Positions 7,587 through 16,485 of a stretch of 64,000 bases of DNA are shown in pieces. Within the stretch, counting starts at the first letter, position 1. The number at the start of each line of letters is the position of its first letter. Origin of the DNA: an uncultured Granulosicoccus sp. (GTDB taxonomy: Bacteria; Pseudomonadota; Gammaproteobacteria; Granulosicoccales; Granulosicoccaceae); assembly GCA_947495035.1 (NCBI GenBank), contig CANLXI010000028.1, positions 26,935 to 90,934 on the forward strand, read 5' to 3'. A program made the position numbers and the translations under genes. The notes under the pieces are model-generated. The model did not search any database and was not told the DNA's origin. It saw only the letters and a program-made list of their open reading frames with translations.

Positions 7587-9692
7587 GTGGACAGCCAGTC
7601 GGGTAGCACCATTCCTGAAGAATGGTTATACGTGTTTGTTCTTTCGCAACCCCGGGAGCGGTCAGGCTTGATACAACAGGATTTCTCTACCAGCGAGCAG
7701 GCGGCCGAAGAGTCGGTCAAGGTGTCGGCCTTCCGGCATCGGCATGCTCATCTGCTCAGCGCAGCCGCTCTGGCTTGTCTGCAGAAGGCAAATTCCGGTG
7801 TCGAGTCAGCTCTGTCGACACTGGAGGTTCGCGATCAGCAATTGTTTCGCCTGCGTCTGGCACGCTGGTTCCAGAATCTCTACGAAGGGCTGCTGCCGGT
7901 TTATGGGCAGAGAGCCGATTTCGATGACTTCATGGAACGTCTGGTGCTGCTGATGGCGCGGCATTATGTGCAGAGGCCCGATGAGCTCAAGGTTCTCGAT
8001 GTGGAGCGCGATCTGGAGCCGGACTGGTTTCAGCATGAAAGCATGCTCGGCTATGTGTTCTATGTCGAGCAGTTTGCCGGAAAGCTGAGCAAGGTACGCG
8101 ATCATCTGGACTACCTGGAGGAGATGGGCACCAGTTATGTGCACCTGATGAAGGTCATGCAATCACGCGACGGCGAGAATGACGGAGGCTATGCGGTGAC
8201 GGACTACCGATCGGTGGATGCCTCGCTGGGGACCAACGAGGATCTGGAATCCCTGTGTGCCGATCTCAGGGCGCGTGGCATGTCGGTATGCATCGATCTG
8301 GTGCTCAATCATTGCGCGCAGGAGCACCCCTGGGCGCTGGCAGCGCAAGGTGGCGATGCCCGTTACCAGGACTATTTCTACATGTATGACGATCGCAGTC
8401 TGCCGGACGCTTTCGAACGCACACTGCCAGAGGTCTTCCCGGAGTTTGCGCCCGGCAACTTCACGCTGGACGAGAACAGCGGAAAGTGGGTCTGGACAAC
8501 CTTCAATCATTTCCAGTGGGACCTGAACTGGTCGAATCCCGAGGTATTTCTGGAGATCGTGGAAGTGATGTTCGACCTTGCGAATCAGGGGGTGGAGGTG
8601 TTCCGACTGGATGCGGTAGCCTTCATGTGGAAGCGCATGGGTACCGATTCCCAGAATCAGGAAGAGGTGTTCGATCTGATGCAGGCATTGCGTACCTGCT
8701 CGCGCATTACCACGCCAGCAGTTGCTCACAAGGCGGAAGCCATCGTGGCTCCCGATGATCTGATCCGCTATTTCGGGGTGGGGCGTCATCATGGCAAGGT
8801 ATCCAACTTCGCCTATCACAACTCGCTGATGGTGCAGTTCTGGAGCTCTCTGGCCAGTCGTGATACACGCCTCATGACGCGTGCCCTGAGCGAATTTCCG
8901 AGAACTCCCAATTCGATTGCCTGGGGGACATATTTGCGTTGTCATGACGATATCGGCTGGGCCATCGCCGACGACGATGCCGAGTCGGTGGGACTCAACG
9001 GCGCGGCACATCGGCATTTCCTGTCCAGCTTCTACTCCGGGGAATTCGAGGGCAGTTTTGCCCGAGGTGGGGTATTCCAGTTCAACAAGGCAAATGGTGA
9101 TCGGCGCATCAACGGAACGCTTGCCAGCCTGTCCGGGCTCGAGCAAGCCATTGAATGGGGCAATCCCGAACTGGTGGATCTGGCCATCGAACGCATACTG
9201 CTCGGGCATGCACTGATCTGCGGTTTTGGTGGCTTGCCACTGATCTACATGGGCGACGAGCTGGGGCTGCTCAATGATTATCGCTATGTGGATATTGCCG
9301 AACATGCCGGGGATAGTCGCTGGATGCATCGACCTGCCATGGATTGGGACAGGGCGGACAGGCGGCACGACCTGAACACGATCGAAGGCCGTTTGTACAC
9401 CGGGCTGAGTCATATCATCAGGGTCCGACGCAAGACCTCGCAGCTCAATGCGCGCTATGACACGGATATCGTGGATACCGGACACCCGCATGTGTTCGCC
9501 ATTGCCAACAGACACCCATTGGGAACTCTGGCCTGCGTCTACAACTTTACCGAAAGCACGCAGTATCTCAACGTACAGCCTCTGTACGAGAGCGGTATTG
9601 TCGAGCTGTATGACAAGCTCAGTGCGCGCGAGATCAACGTCTACAATGATGTCATCGAACTATCGCCCTACGCCAGACTCTGGGTAACCTGA
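7587..9692 (+). CDS. amylosucrase-like GH13 enzyme
   Basis: A 701-residue glycoside hydrolase family 13 protein closely resembling amylosucrase/sucrose hydrolase. An N-terminal helical domain of ~150 residues precedes 'GGYAVTDYRSVDASLGT'. Catalytic residues are the nucleophile Asp in 'FRLDAVAF' (~342), the acid/base Glu in 'KAEAIV' (~384) and the transition-state Asp in 'CHDDIGW' (~454). 'GSFARG', 'GGLPLIYMGDE' and 'DSRWMHRP' match the family, and a beta-domain ends the protein. It should act on sucrose, either polymerising glucose or hydrolysing. No signal peptide is seen. The GTG at 7587 has only a weak upstream SD; GTG 7632 is an alternative, and the N-terminus is somewhat longer than in Neisseria amylosucrase. 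It stands alone, without sucrose permease or fructokinase beside it. Confidence 0.9.
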   Translation: MDSQSGSTIPEEWLYVFVLSQPRERSGLIQQDFSTSEQAAEESVKVSAFRHRHAHLLSAAALACLQKANSGVESALSTLEVRDQQLFRLRLARWFQNLYEGLLPVYGQRADFDDFMERLVLLMARHYVQRPDELKVLDVERDLEPDWFQHESMLGYVFYVEQFAGKLSKVRDHLDYLEEMGTSYVHLMKVMQSRDGENDGGYAVTDYRSVDASLGTNEDLESLCADLRARGMSVCIDLVLNHCAQEHPWALAAQGGDARYQDYFYMYDDRSLPDAFERTLPEVFPEFAPGNFTLDENSGKWVWTTFNHFQWDLNWSNPEVFLEIVEVMFDLANQGVEVFRLDAVAFMWKRMGTDSQNQEEVFDLMQALRTCSRITTPAVAHKAEAIVAPDDLIRYFGVGRHHGKVSNFAYHNSLMVQFWSSLASRDTRLMTRALSEFPRTPNSIAWGTYLRCHDDIGWAIADDDAESVGLNGAAHRHFLSSFYSGEFEGSFARGGVFQFNKANGDRRINGTLASLSGLEQAIEWGNPELVDLAIERILLGHALICGFGGLPLIYMGDELGLLNDYRYVDIAEHAGDSRWMHRPAMDWDRADRRHDLNTIEGRLYTGLSHIIRVRRKTSQLNARYDTDIVDTGHPHVFAIANRHPLGTLACVYNFTESTQYLNVQPLYESGIVELYDKLSAREINVYNDVIELSPYARLWVT

Positions 9693-9731
9693 ATTGCCTT
9701 CACCACAAGCATCCACGATAAATTGAACACG

Positions 9732-10265
9732 ATGAATACTTCCGCCATTCTCATCACGCTATCGGGTCCGGACAAGCCCGGCATGGTCAGTGCCTTGTCC
9801 GAGGTGGTTGCCAGCCACGATGGCAACTGGCTCGAGAGTCGCATGGCGAACCTGGGTGGGCAGTTTGCCGGTATCCTGCGCGTCGAGGTGATCGAGTCTC
9901 GCCAGGAAGCCTTGCTGGCTGCCTTGCAGGCACTGGATTCGTCAGCCCTGCAGGTCTCGCTCAAGGCTGTCGAGGATGGCGCGGTACCCCCTGCGGGTCG
10001 CGAACTCGAACTCGAACTGCTGGGTCAGGATCACCCGGGAATCGTGCGCGATATCAGCCGTGTCCTGTCCGAAGCGGGTGTCAGCGTACAGGCGTTCGAT
10101 TCATGGCTGGAGGACGCGTCCATGGCTGGCGGCGTGCTGTTTCATGCGAACGCCTTGCTGAGTCTGCCCGAGGGCCTCACCACCGAACAGTTGCATGAGC
10201 GGATGCAAACCCTGTCGGACAGTCTGATGGTGGATATCCACCTGATAGAACCCGAAGATGGCTGA
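9732..10265 (+). CDS. GcvR-like tandem ACT-domain protein
   Basis: A 177-residue protein with two ACT domains: residues ~1-75 ('LITLSGPDKPGMVSALSEVVASHDGNWLESRMA') and ~90-165 ('ELLGQDHPGIVRDISRVLSEAGVSVQAFDSW'). This is the layout of GcvR, which in E. coli binds GcvA and represses the glycine cleavage operon when glycine is low. The ATG at 9732 is used; a TTG nine bases upstream is in frame. No gcv genes are in the window. It converges on livM with a strong hairpin between. Confidence 0.85.
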   Translation: MNTSAILITLSGPDKPGMVSALSEVVASHDGNWLESRMANLGGQFAGILRVEVIESRQEALLAALQALDSSALQVSLKAVEDGAVPPAGRELELELLGQDHPGIVRDISRVLSEAGVSVQAFDSWLEDASMAGGVLFHANALLSLPEGLTTEQLHERMQTLSDSLMVDIHLIEPEDG

Positions 10266-10271
10266 GTGACC

Positions 10272-10293
10272 GGCCGGGCGTTGCTGCCCGGCC
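10272..10293. terminator. GC-rich hairpin between convergent gcvR-like and livM genes
   Basis: GGCCGGGC and GCCCGGCC form a perfect 8-bp stem with a 6-base loop, seven bases after the gcvR-like stop codon. No T-tract follows on either strand. A bidirectional, Rho-assisted terminator is the simplest reading. Confidence 0.5.
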
Positions 10294-10328
10294 AATTCAG
10301 GTTGCTGTCACCCCTGACGTGCCGGGGG

Positions 10329-11642
10329 TCAGTGCTGAGCGTTCTTTTCGGGAATCAGACCTCGCGGACTGAATCGCAAGGTCAACAGCAGTATCAGGCC
10401 CATGGTCATGAGGCGCATATGCTGGGCCGAGTCGATCAGATGCGCTCGCAGGGCGCTGCCGCTGTCCATTTGGGAGGTCAGGGTATTCATCAGCCAGATA
10501 CCCATGGGTTCGGACTCGATCCAGAAGAACCAGATGACGAAGCCACCGAGTATCGCCCCCCAGTTGTTGCCCGAGCCTCCGACAATGACCATGACCCAGA
10601 TCAGGAAGGTAAAGCGCAGCGGCTGGTAACTGGAAGGCGTCAGCTGTCCGTCCAGCGTGGTCAGCATGGCACCGGCAATTCCCACGACCACCGAGCCGAG
10701 CACGAAGACCTGGAGGTGTCTGGCCTTGACATCCTTGCCCATGGCTTCTGCGGATATCTCGTTGTCACGGATGGCACGCATCATCCGGCCCCAGGGGGAA
10801 CGCAGCGCCTTCTCGGACAGGTACAGCACCAATAGCAGCACGATACCGAACAGCCCCGCATAGCACAGCTTGACAAAGATGCTGGAGAAAGTCACCGGGT
10901 CGGTTTCCAGGCGAGCCGACAACTGGATGAACCACTCGCTTTGCTGGAGATTGATTTCATAGGGAACCGGACGTGGCAGACCGACCACGTTCTTGACGCC
11001 GCGGGTCATCCAGTCCTCGTTCTTGAGCATGGCGACGATGATTTCCGAGATGCCCAGGGTAGCGATGGCCAGGTAATCGGCTCGCAGGCCCAGGGTGATC
11101 TTGCCGACAACCCAGGCGGCGGCCCCTGCCAGAATGCCACCAACCGGCCACGCAAGCAGGATCGGCAATCCCAGGCCTCCCAGGTAACCGGAGGCTGCGG
11201 GATTGACCTTCTCGATGACATCACTGGCGGGGTCGAAGAATCTTCGCACGAGAAAATAGCCTGCGACGCTGATCAGTATGACGATGAACATGCGGAAACG
11301 CCGGCCTTGCATCTTCCGGTAAGAGAACACGGCACAGACCACGGTCAGGATCATGGCCAGCACACCGCCTGTCACGCCCAGTCCGCCGACCGACCAGGCT
11401 TCGCGAACCGGTGGCATGGAGATCAGCATGGCAGCCAGTCCGCCGAGAGCGGCAAAGCCCATGATGCCGACATTGAACAGGCCGGCATAACCCCACTGGA
11501 TATTGACACCCAGTGCCATGATGGCGGAGATGATGCACAGGTTGAGAATGGACAGAGCCAGGTTCCAGCTCTGGAACTGTCCGACCAGGACGATCAGTGC
11601 GCCGATGATCAGAAAATAGACGATGTTGCGCATCGAGCTCAT
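10329..11642 (-). CDS. branched-chain amino acid/amide-type ABC permease LivM (liv1)
   Basis: A multi-pass membrane protein of 437 residues with the LivM signature 'GYAGLFNVGIMGFAALGGLAA' and the EAA-type cytoplasmic loop region 'RSPWGRMMRAIRDNEISAEAMGKDV'. It pairs with LivH in a HAAT-family importer of branched-chain amino acids, amides or urea. It is about 110 residues longer than the second LivM at 54194-55177; the extra part is a hydrophobic and basic insertion around residues 80-160. Its ATG overlaps the livH TGA (ATGA), indicating translational coupling. It is the last gene of the liv1 operon. Confidence 0.92.
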   Translation of the reverse strand: MSSMRNIVYFLIIGALIVLVGQFQSWNLALSILNLCIISAIMALGVNIQWGYAGLFNVGIMGFAALGGLAAMLISMPPVREAWSVGGLGVTGGVLAMILTVVCAVFSYRKMQGRRFRMFIVILISVAGYFLVRRFFDPASDVIEKVNPAASGYLGGLGLPILLAWPVGGILAGAAAWVVGKITLGLRADYLAIATLGISEIIVAMLKNEDWMTRGVKNVVGLPRPVPYEINLQQSEWFIQLSARLETDPVTFSSIFVKLCYAGLFGIVLLLVLYLSEKALRSPWGRMMRAIRDNEISAEAMGKDVKARHLQVFVLGSVVVGIAGAMLTTLDGQLTPSSYQPLRFTFLIWVMVIVGGSGNNWGAILGGFVIWFFWIESEPMGIWLMNTLTSQMDSGSALRAHLIDSAQHMRLMTMGLILLLTLRFSPRGLIPEKNAQH

Positions 11643-12649
11643 ACTCCTGTCCCCCTGAAGATTCCGTTGGGCCTGACCAGTAATACAAGCAGGAGAATCA
11701 CGAAACTGACCGCGAACTTGTAGTCGGTGGACAACAACTGGACCAACCCATCAGGCACCCAGTCGCCGGGAACAAGATAGGCAATGACTCGCTTGTAGGC
11801 ATAGGTGACCATGATTTCGGAGAAGGCAATCACAAAGCCACCGGCAATGGCACCCAGTGGATTGCCCAATCCACCGACGATGGCCGAGGCGAATATCGGG
11901 AGCAGCAACTGGAAGTAGGTGAATGGCTTGAACGACTTGTCCAGACCGTACAGTGTGCCGGCGATGGTGGCCAGGGCGGCTGCCAGAATCCAGGTGATGG
12001 CCACGACACGATCCGGGTTGATGCCGGAGAGCAATGCCAGATCCTCGTTGTCGGAGTAGGCGCGCATCGATTTGCCAGAGCGCGTCTTGTTGAGGAACCA
12101 GAAGAGCAGGGCGACGACGACGATCATCGTGATGACGGTGATTCCCTGCGTCAACTTGATGGAGACCCCTTCGGACAAGCCGGTGAGTTTCTTGAATTCA
12201 CCTGCCTTGATGATGAAGCGTTCACCGTCGGCAAAGTTCTGGTCATCAGGGCCGATGATGAAGCGAACGATCCCGTTGGTGACGAACATGACGCCCACGG
12301 AGGCGATCAGGTAGATGACGGGATCGGAACGCTTGCTGCGGTAGAAACGGTATACCAGGCGATCGGTTGCCAGAACGTAGAATGCACAGAAAATGATGCC
12401 GAAGGGCATGGCCAGCAAGGCCGTGGGGAGCGGCCCCAGGTGAATGCCCATGGACTGGAACCACCAGGTGAACAGGATGGTCACCATGGTGCCGAAGGCC
12501 ATGGTATCGCCGTGAGCAAAGTTGGAGAAGCGCAGGATGCCGAATACCAGTGTGACCCCCAGTGCGCCCAGCGCGAGCTGGCTGCCGTAGGCAAGGGCGG
12601 GGACCAGGACATAGTTGGAGAGCAGGGCGAAAGCGTTGAGTAGTTCCAT
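11639..12649 (-). CDS. branched-chain amino acid/amide-type ABC permease LivH (liv1)
   Basis: A 336-residue inner-membrane permease with the LivH features 'LGVTLVFGILRFSNFAHGD' near the N-terminus and 'GKSMRAYSDNEDLALLSGINPDRV' as the coupling-loop region. It forms the transmembrane channel of the importer with LivM. It follows livF by two bases and overlaps livM by four. The inserted extracytoplasmic segment around residues 115-160 is longer than in the second LivH of the window, suggesting a different ligand. Confidence 0.92.
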   Translation of the reverse strand: MELLNAFALLSNYVLVPALAYGSQLALGALGVTLVFGILRFSNFAHGDTMAFGTMVTILFTWWFQSMGIHLGPLPTALLAMPFGIIFCAFYVLATDRLVYRFYRSKRSDPVIYLIASVGVMFVTNGIVRFIIGPDDQNFADGERFIIKAGEFKKLTGLSEGVSIKLTQGITVITMIVVVALLFWFLNKTRSGKSMRAYSDNEDLALLSGINPDRVVAITWILAAALATIAGTLYGLDKSFKPFTYFQLLLPIFASAIVGGLGNPLGAIAGGFVIAFSEIMVTYAYKRVIAYLVPGDWVPDGLVQLLSTDYKFAVSFVILLLVLLVRPNGIFRGTGV

Positions 12650-12651
12650 GA

Positions 12652-13356
12652 TCAGCCTCCGAGAAAACTCTTGCGTACTTCGGGGTCGTTCATCAGCGCC
12701 TGTCCCGTGTCCGTGAATCGGTTGCGTCCCTGCACCAGGACATAGCCCTTGTCCGCAATGTTGAGGGCTTGTCGGGCATTCTGTTCGACCATGAGTATCG
12801 GCAGACCGGTACGGGCGATATCGATGATGAGGTCGAACAGCTCATCCATGACGATGGGCGACACGCCGGCTGTCGGCTCATCGAGCATGAGCAGTTTGGG
12901 TTGCGTCATCAGTGCCCGGCCGACTGCGACCTGCTGTCGCTGACCACCGGAGAGCTCCCCGGCATTCTGGCGGCGCTTTTCGCGCAGGATCGGAAAGAGT
13001 TCGTACACCTCTTCCATGGTCTTGCTGATGTCATCGCGGCGCAGAAAGGCCCCCATTTCCAGGTTCTGTTCCACCGACATGGAGGGAAAGACATTGCTGG
13101 TCTGCGGTACGAAGGCCATGCCCTTGGCCACACGATCCTGCGGGCTGAGCGCGGTGATGTCCTCGCCGTCCAGCACGACACTGCCGGAATGGATGTTCAG
13201 CATGCCGAATACTGCCTTCATCGCGGTGGACTTGCCGGCGCCATTGGGGCCGACAATGACGGCGATTTCGCCGGCTTCGACAGCGATGGTGCAATCATGG
13301 AGGATGTCCACGCTGCCATAGCCACCTGTCATGCCTTGTGCAAGCAGAAAACTCAT
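12652..13356 (-). CDS. ABC transporter ATP-binding protein LivF (liv1)
   Basis: A 234-residue ATPase with Walker A 'GPNGAGKST', Q-loop 'FVPQTSNVFPSMSV', signature 'LSGGQRQQVAVGRAL', Walker B 'LLMLDEP' and the H-loop position replaced by Gln in 'LMVEQN', as is usual for LivF. It works with LivG to power uptake through LivHM. Its ATG overlaps the livG stop by four bases. Confidence 0.93.
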   Translation of the reverse strand: MSFLLAQGMTGGYGSVDILHDCTIAVEAGEIAVIVGPNGAGKSTAMKAVFGMLNIHSGSVVLDGEDITALSPQDRVAKGMAFVPQTSNVFPSMSVEQNLEMGAFLRRDDISKTMEEVYELFPILREKRRQNAGELSGGQRQQVAVGRALMTQPKLLMLDEPTAGVSPIVMDELFDLIIDIARTGLPILMVEQNARQALNIADKGYVLVQGRNRFTDTGQALMNDPEVRKSFLGG

Positions 13357-14129
13357 GAGCCCACCTTGTTCTTCAGACCGGTACCGAGGTAGGCCTCGAT
13401 GACGTGTTCATTGGCTTTTATTTCGGCCAGGGTGCCCTCGGCCAGTACGGTTCCCTCCGCCATCACGATTACCGGATCGCAGAGCTTGTCGATGAAGTCC
13501 ATGTCGTGCTCGATCACGCAGAATGTGTAACCTCGCTCCTGGTTGAGGCGGATGATGGCATCACCGATGGTATTGAGCAGCGTGCGATTGACACCGGCCC
13601 CGACTTCGTCGAGAAAGACAACCTTGGCATCGACCATCATGGTTCTGCCCAGCTCCAGCAGTTTCTTCTGCCCCCCTGACAGATTGCCCGCCAGCTCGTT
13701 GGCCACGTGCGAAATTTCCAGAAAATCGATGACCTCATCGGCCTTTTCCCGGACCCGCTGTTCCTGCTCCCGCACCTTGCTGCCGTGAAACCAGACATCG
13801 CGCAATGACTCCCCCGGCTGGCTGGCCGGCACCATCATCAGGTTCTCGCGAACGCTCAGTGTGGAGAACTCGTGGGCGATCTGGAACGTGCGCAACATGC
13901 CCTTGTGGAACAGCTCATGCGGCGGAAGTCCGGTGATGTCTTCCCCGTCGAGCCAGACGGTGCCGGAGCTCGGTTTGTGGACACCGGCAATGACATTGAA
14001 CAGGGTAGTCTTGCCAGCACCATTGGGGCCGATGAGGCCGGTGATGGAACCCTTGCCAATCGTCAGGGATGCGTTGTTGACGGCTGTGAAACCGCCGAAC
14101 CTCTTGGTCAGACTATCTACCTTGATCAT
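13353..14129 (-). CDS. ABC transporter ATP-binding protein LivG (liv1)
   Basis: A 258-residue ATPase with Walker A 'GPNGAGKTT', signature 'LSGGQKKLLELGR', Walker B 'VVFLDEVGAGV' (Pro of the usual DEPAAG replaced by Val) and H-loop 'VIEHDMDF'. The LivG-type long insertion between Q-loop and signature is present. First gene after the terminator-like hairpin that separates it from the binding-protein gene, so its expression is probably set by read-through. Confidence 0.92.
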   Translation of the reverse strand: MIKVDSLTKRFGGFTAVNNASLTIGKGSITGLIGPNGAGKTTLFNVIAGVHKPSSGTVWLDGEDITGLPPHELFHKGMLRTFQIAHEFSTLSVRENLMMVPASQPGESLRDVWFHGSKVREQEQRVREKADEVIDFLEISHVANELAGNLSGGQKKLLELGRTMMVDAKVVFLDEVGAGVNRTLLNTIGDAIIRLNQERGYTFCVIEHDMDFIDKLCDPVIVMAEGTVLAEGTLAEIKANEHVIEAYLGTGLKNKVGS

Positions 14130-14197
14130 GGTTTCGCGTTCGTGGGGCGGCGGCGTCCGACGATGGAATCAGTCGAGTGGCGCCGGAAACAGACTAC

Positions 14198-14227
14198 AAA
14201 AAAGGGCGGCCAGAAAACTGGCCACCC
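14198..14227 (-). terminator. intrinsic terminator/attenuator between liv1 binding-protein gene and livG
   Basis: On the minus strand a 10-bp stem (GGGTGGCCAG with CTGGCCGCCC, one U-G wobble) with a TTTT loop is followed directly by six T residues. It lies 87 bases after the stop of the binding-protein gene and about 70 bases before livG. This is a textbook Rho-independent terminator; partial read-through would give much more binding protein than membrane and ATPase subunits. Confidence 0.85.
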
Positions 14228-14313
14228 TGCATCGCCATGCCATCCGGTGGAGTCCTTGCCGCGTGAGGCAGCGGCATACCCGCAGCACCTCACAAGGGAT
14301 GGCGGGTCGGCCT

Positions 14314-15501
14314 CTAGCGGTAACCGACGGTAGTCAGTTGCTGGTCCTTGATCTCGACTTCACGGTAATTGCCGGCACTCTCTCCGGCGCCGATGAGCTC
14401 GACATTGGAGGCACCGACATAGTCGATCTCACCACCGCCCGCCAGGATTTCCAGACCCTTGCCCAGCTCGCCCGGGAAGATCTTTTCACCCGGTGCATTG
14501 GCAACATCCATGACTGTGTCCTTGTATTGTTGCGGATCGGTCGAGCCGGCGGCCTGCATGGCCAGCAGGATCAATGCGGCGGCATCGTAGCTTTCAGCGG
14601 CAAAGGGTGAGGTGGAATCGAAACCCTCGGCCAGTTCATTGAACATGCCAGCGCCTTCACTGTCGGTGCCTGGCGCCTGACCGAAGGAGCCATTGAGATC
14701 CGGACCGATGGCTTCGGGCAGTGCTGTACCGACCATACCGTCCGGCAGTACGAAGGTGTCGAAGGCTCCGGTATCCAGAGAGCTCTGGATCATGCCCTTG
14801 CCACCCTGATCGATGTAACCGGCCACCACCAGGATCTCGCCGCCAGCTGCTGCCAGTGCACCCACCTCGGCGGAATAGTCTGCCTTGCCATCTTCGTGTG
14901 ACGCGTTGATGGTGACCGTACCACCTGCTTCCTCGAAGGCTGCCTGGAAGGAATCAGCCAGTCCCTTGCCGTAGTCGTTGTTGGTGTAGGTCAGTGCCAC
15001 TTCCTTGAAACCACGATCCATGATGATGTCACTCATCACCACGCCCTGACGGGCATCAGACGGAGCTGTACGGAAGAACAGGCCGTTGTCCTCGACGGTT
15101 GACAGCGCTGGAGAGGTGGCTGAAGGCGAGATCATGACCATGCCATTGGGCACAGCCACATTGGTCAGTGCGGCCGTTGTCACACCCGAGCAATCGCCAC
15201 CGACGACACCGGACACTTTCTCGACCGTGATGAGTCGTTCAATGGCGGCGCTGGCGGCCGCCGCATCGATACAGGTGGTATCGGCACGTACGGCTTGTAC
15301 GGTCGTGCCCTCGAGCAGTTTTCCGGAAGCACTGACTTCGGCGATTGCCGTTTCAGCGCCGGGTGCCATATTGGCAACCAGTGATTCGAGTGGACCTGTC
15401 AGTCCGAGAAAGACCCCGATCTTGATCTCATCTGCCGAGGCAGCACCGGCGGTACCGGCAAGACTTGCAGCTACGGCTGCACTGATGATCAGTCTGTTCA
15501 T
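14314..15501 (-). CDS. branched-chain amino acid/amide-type ABC substrate-binding protein (liv1)
   Basis: A 395-residue type I periplasmic binding protein. A Sec signal peptide of about 22 residues ('IISAAVAASLAGTAGAASA') precedes 'IKIGVFLGLTGPLESL'. The LivJ-type body includes 'VVGGDCSGVTTAALTNVAVPNGMVMISPSATSP', where a cysteine-containing loop resembles proteins binding amides or branched-chain amino acids. The start at 15501 has GGAG nine bases upstream; the frame continues to 15555 without homology. First gene of the liv1 operon; a GntR-type regulator gene precedes it on the same strand, with an inverted repeat in between. Confidence 0.92.
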   Translation of the reverse strand: MNRLIISAAVAASLAGTAGAASADEIKIGVFLGLTGPLESLVANMAPGAETAIAEVSASGKLLEGTTVQAVRADTTCIDAAAASAAIERLITVEKVSGVVGGDCSGVTTAALTNVAVPNGMVMISPSATSPALSTVEDNGLFFRTAPSDARQGVVMSDIIMDRGFKEVALTYTNNDYGKGLADSFQAAFEEAGGTVTINASHEDGKADYSAEVGALAAAGGEILVVAGYIDQGGKGMIQSSLDTGAFDTFVLPDGMVGTALPEAIGPDLNGSFGQAPGTDSEGAGMFNELAEGFDSTSPFAAESYDAAALILLAMQAAGSTDPQQYKDTVMDVANAPGEKIFPGELGKGLEILAGGGEIDYVGASNVELIGAGESAGNYREVEIKDQQLTTVGYR

Positions 15502-15660
15502 TTTCTGGTACTCCATCATTGAGTGTTTCGACGGCGGGTATCCCGTGAGCGTCAACGGGACTTTGCCATTGGGTCCCGGTTTTCATTCACTGGTCCTGAT
15601 CGGGATCAAACCATGATGGTCTGGTCTTGTCAGTCATGAAAGCTTTTCCAGGGTGGGGCA

Positions 15661-15666
15661 AGTATA
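15661..15666 (-). promoter_or_regulatory. candidate -10 element for liv1
   Basis: The minus strand reads TATACT about 160 bases upstream of the liv1 binding-protein start. No good -35 hexamer stands at normal distance, so an activator or an alternative promoter is possible. Confidence 0.3.
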
Positions 15667-15721
15667 CCCGTGCATCCGGCAAACGGGTCCACTCCGTGAA
15701 CAATTTGACGCAATGCAAACG

Positions 15722-15761
15722 GTAATTCACAAAGCGGATCGGTGCAGAAAATGTGAATTAC
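15722..15761. promoter_or_regulatory. paired inverted repeat GTAATTCAC / GTGAATTAC
   Basis: GTAATTCAC at 15722-15730 and its exact reverse complement at 15753-15761 are separated by 22 bases, about three helical turns centre to centre. They lie between the FCD regulator gene and the liv1 binding-protein gene, on the promoter side of liv1. An operator for the adjacent GntR-family regulator is the simplest inference; a 3' hairpin for the regulator mRNA is the alternative. Confidence 0.5.
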
Positions 15762-15795
15762 GCGAGACAGTTCACGGCTTGTCGAACCAGCGGTA

Positions 15796-16485
15796 TCAGG
15801 CGTCGAAGTAGTCCTCGTGATTCTGCTGCACATAGTCGATGGTGGCGTCCAGTCGCTGCAGATGTTTTTCTGTCTGTCTGCACAACTGCTCGGTATCCCG
15901 TTTCAGCAGATTGCTCAGTATCTGGTGATGATCGTCCAGTACCGAACGGGCCGAGCCGGGATCCGTCAGGGACAGCATGCAAAGTCGGTCGACCTTGGCC
16001 TTGCACTGATCGATGATCTCGATGGCATCCATGCAATCGGCAGCCTCGCACAGCAGCGCATGAAACTCCCGGTCGAGGCGGTTGAAATCCTTGAACACAC
16101 CGGAATCCAGGCAGGCAGATTGCCGGTCCAGATTTTCCTGAAATGCCTCATCCAGAGCGCCGTCGTAGCGCGCGCAGGCACGTCGGGCAACTTCGAGTTC
16201 GACGGACAGGCGCACGAACCTGGCCTGTCGAATGGTCGACTTCGACATGCGCCGGACAATGGTTGCCTTCTGTGGACGGATCTGTACCAGCTCCAGGTTG
16301 TCCAGGCGAATCAGCGCCTCGCGAACCGGCTGGCGCGACACGCTGTATTGCTGGGCCACATTGGCTTCCGACAGTTTGGTGCCTGGCCGCAATCGCAGTT
16401 TTTCGATATCGATGCGAAGCTGATCGAACAGTTCGTCTGCCGTGGTCCGACGTACCTGCTTGAGGTCAGTGTCAGAGGTGTTCAT
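15796..16485 (-). CDS. GntR-family regulator with FCD ligand-binding domain
   Basis: A 229-residue transcription factor: an N-terminal winged helix-turn-helix ('LRPGTKLSEANVAQQYSVSRQPVREALIRLDNLELV') and a C-terminal all-helical FCD domain ('RLDREFHALLCEAA', 'DDHHQIL') whose histidines and aspartates normally bind a metal and a carboxylate ligand. It sits directly upstream of liv1 on the same strand and probably senses the imported substrate or a catabolite. The inverted repeat at 15722-15761 is a plausible binding site. Confidence 0.9.
   Translation of the reverse strand: MNTSDTDLKQVRRTTADELFDQLRIDIEKLRLRPGTKLSEANVAQQYSVSRQPVREALIRLDNLELVQIRPQKATIVRRMSKSTIRQARFVRLSVELEVARRACARYDGALDEAFQENLDRQSACLDSGVFKDFNRLDREFHALLCEAADCMDAIEIIDQCKAKVDRLCMLSLTDPGSARSVLDDHHQILSNLLKRDTEQLCRQTEKHLQRLDATIDYVQQNHEDYFDA

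Noticed and set aside
8163..9515. 450-residue minus-strand ORF inside the amylosucrase-like gene
   Set aside because: It lies wholly antisense to a catalytically complete GH13 gene and has no family features.
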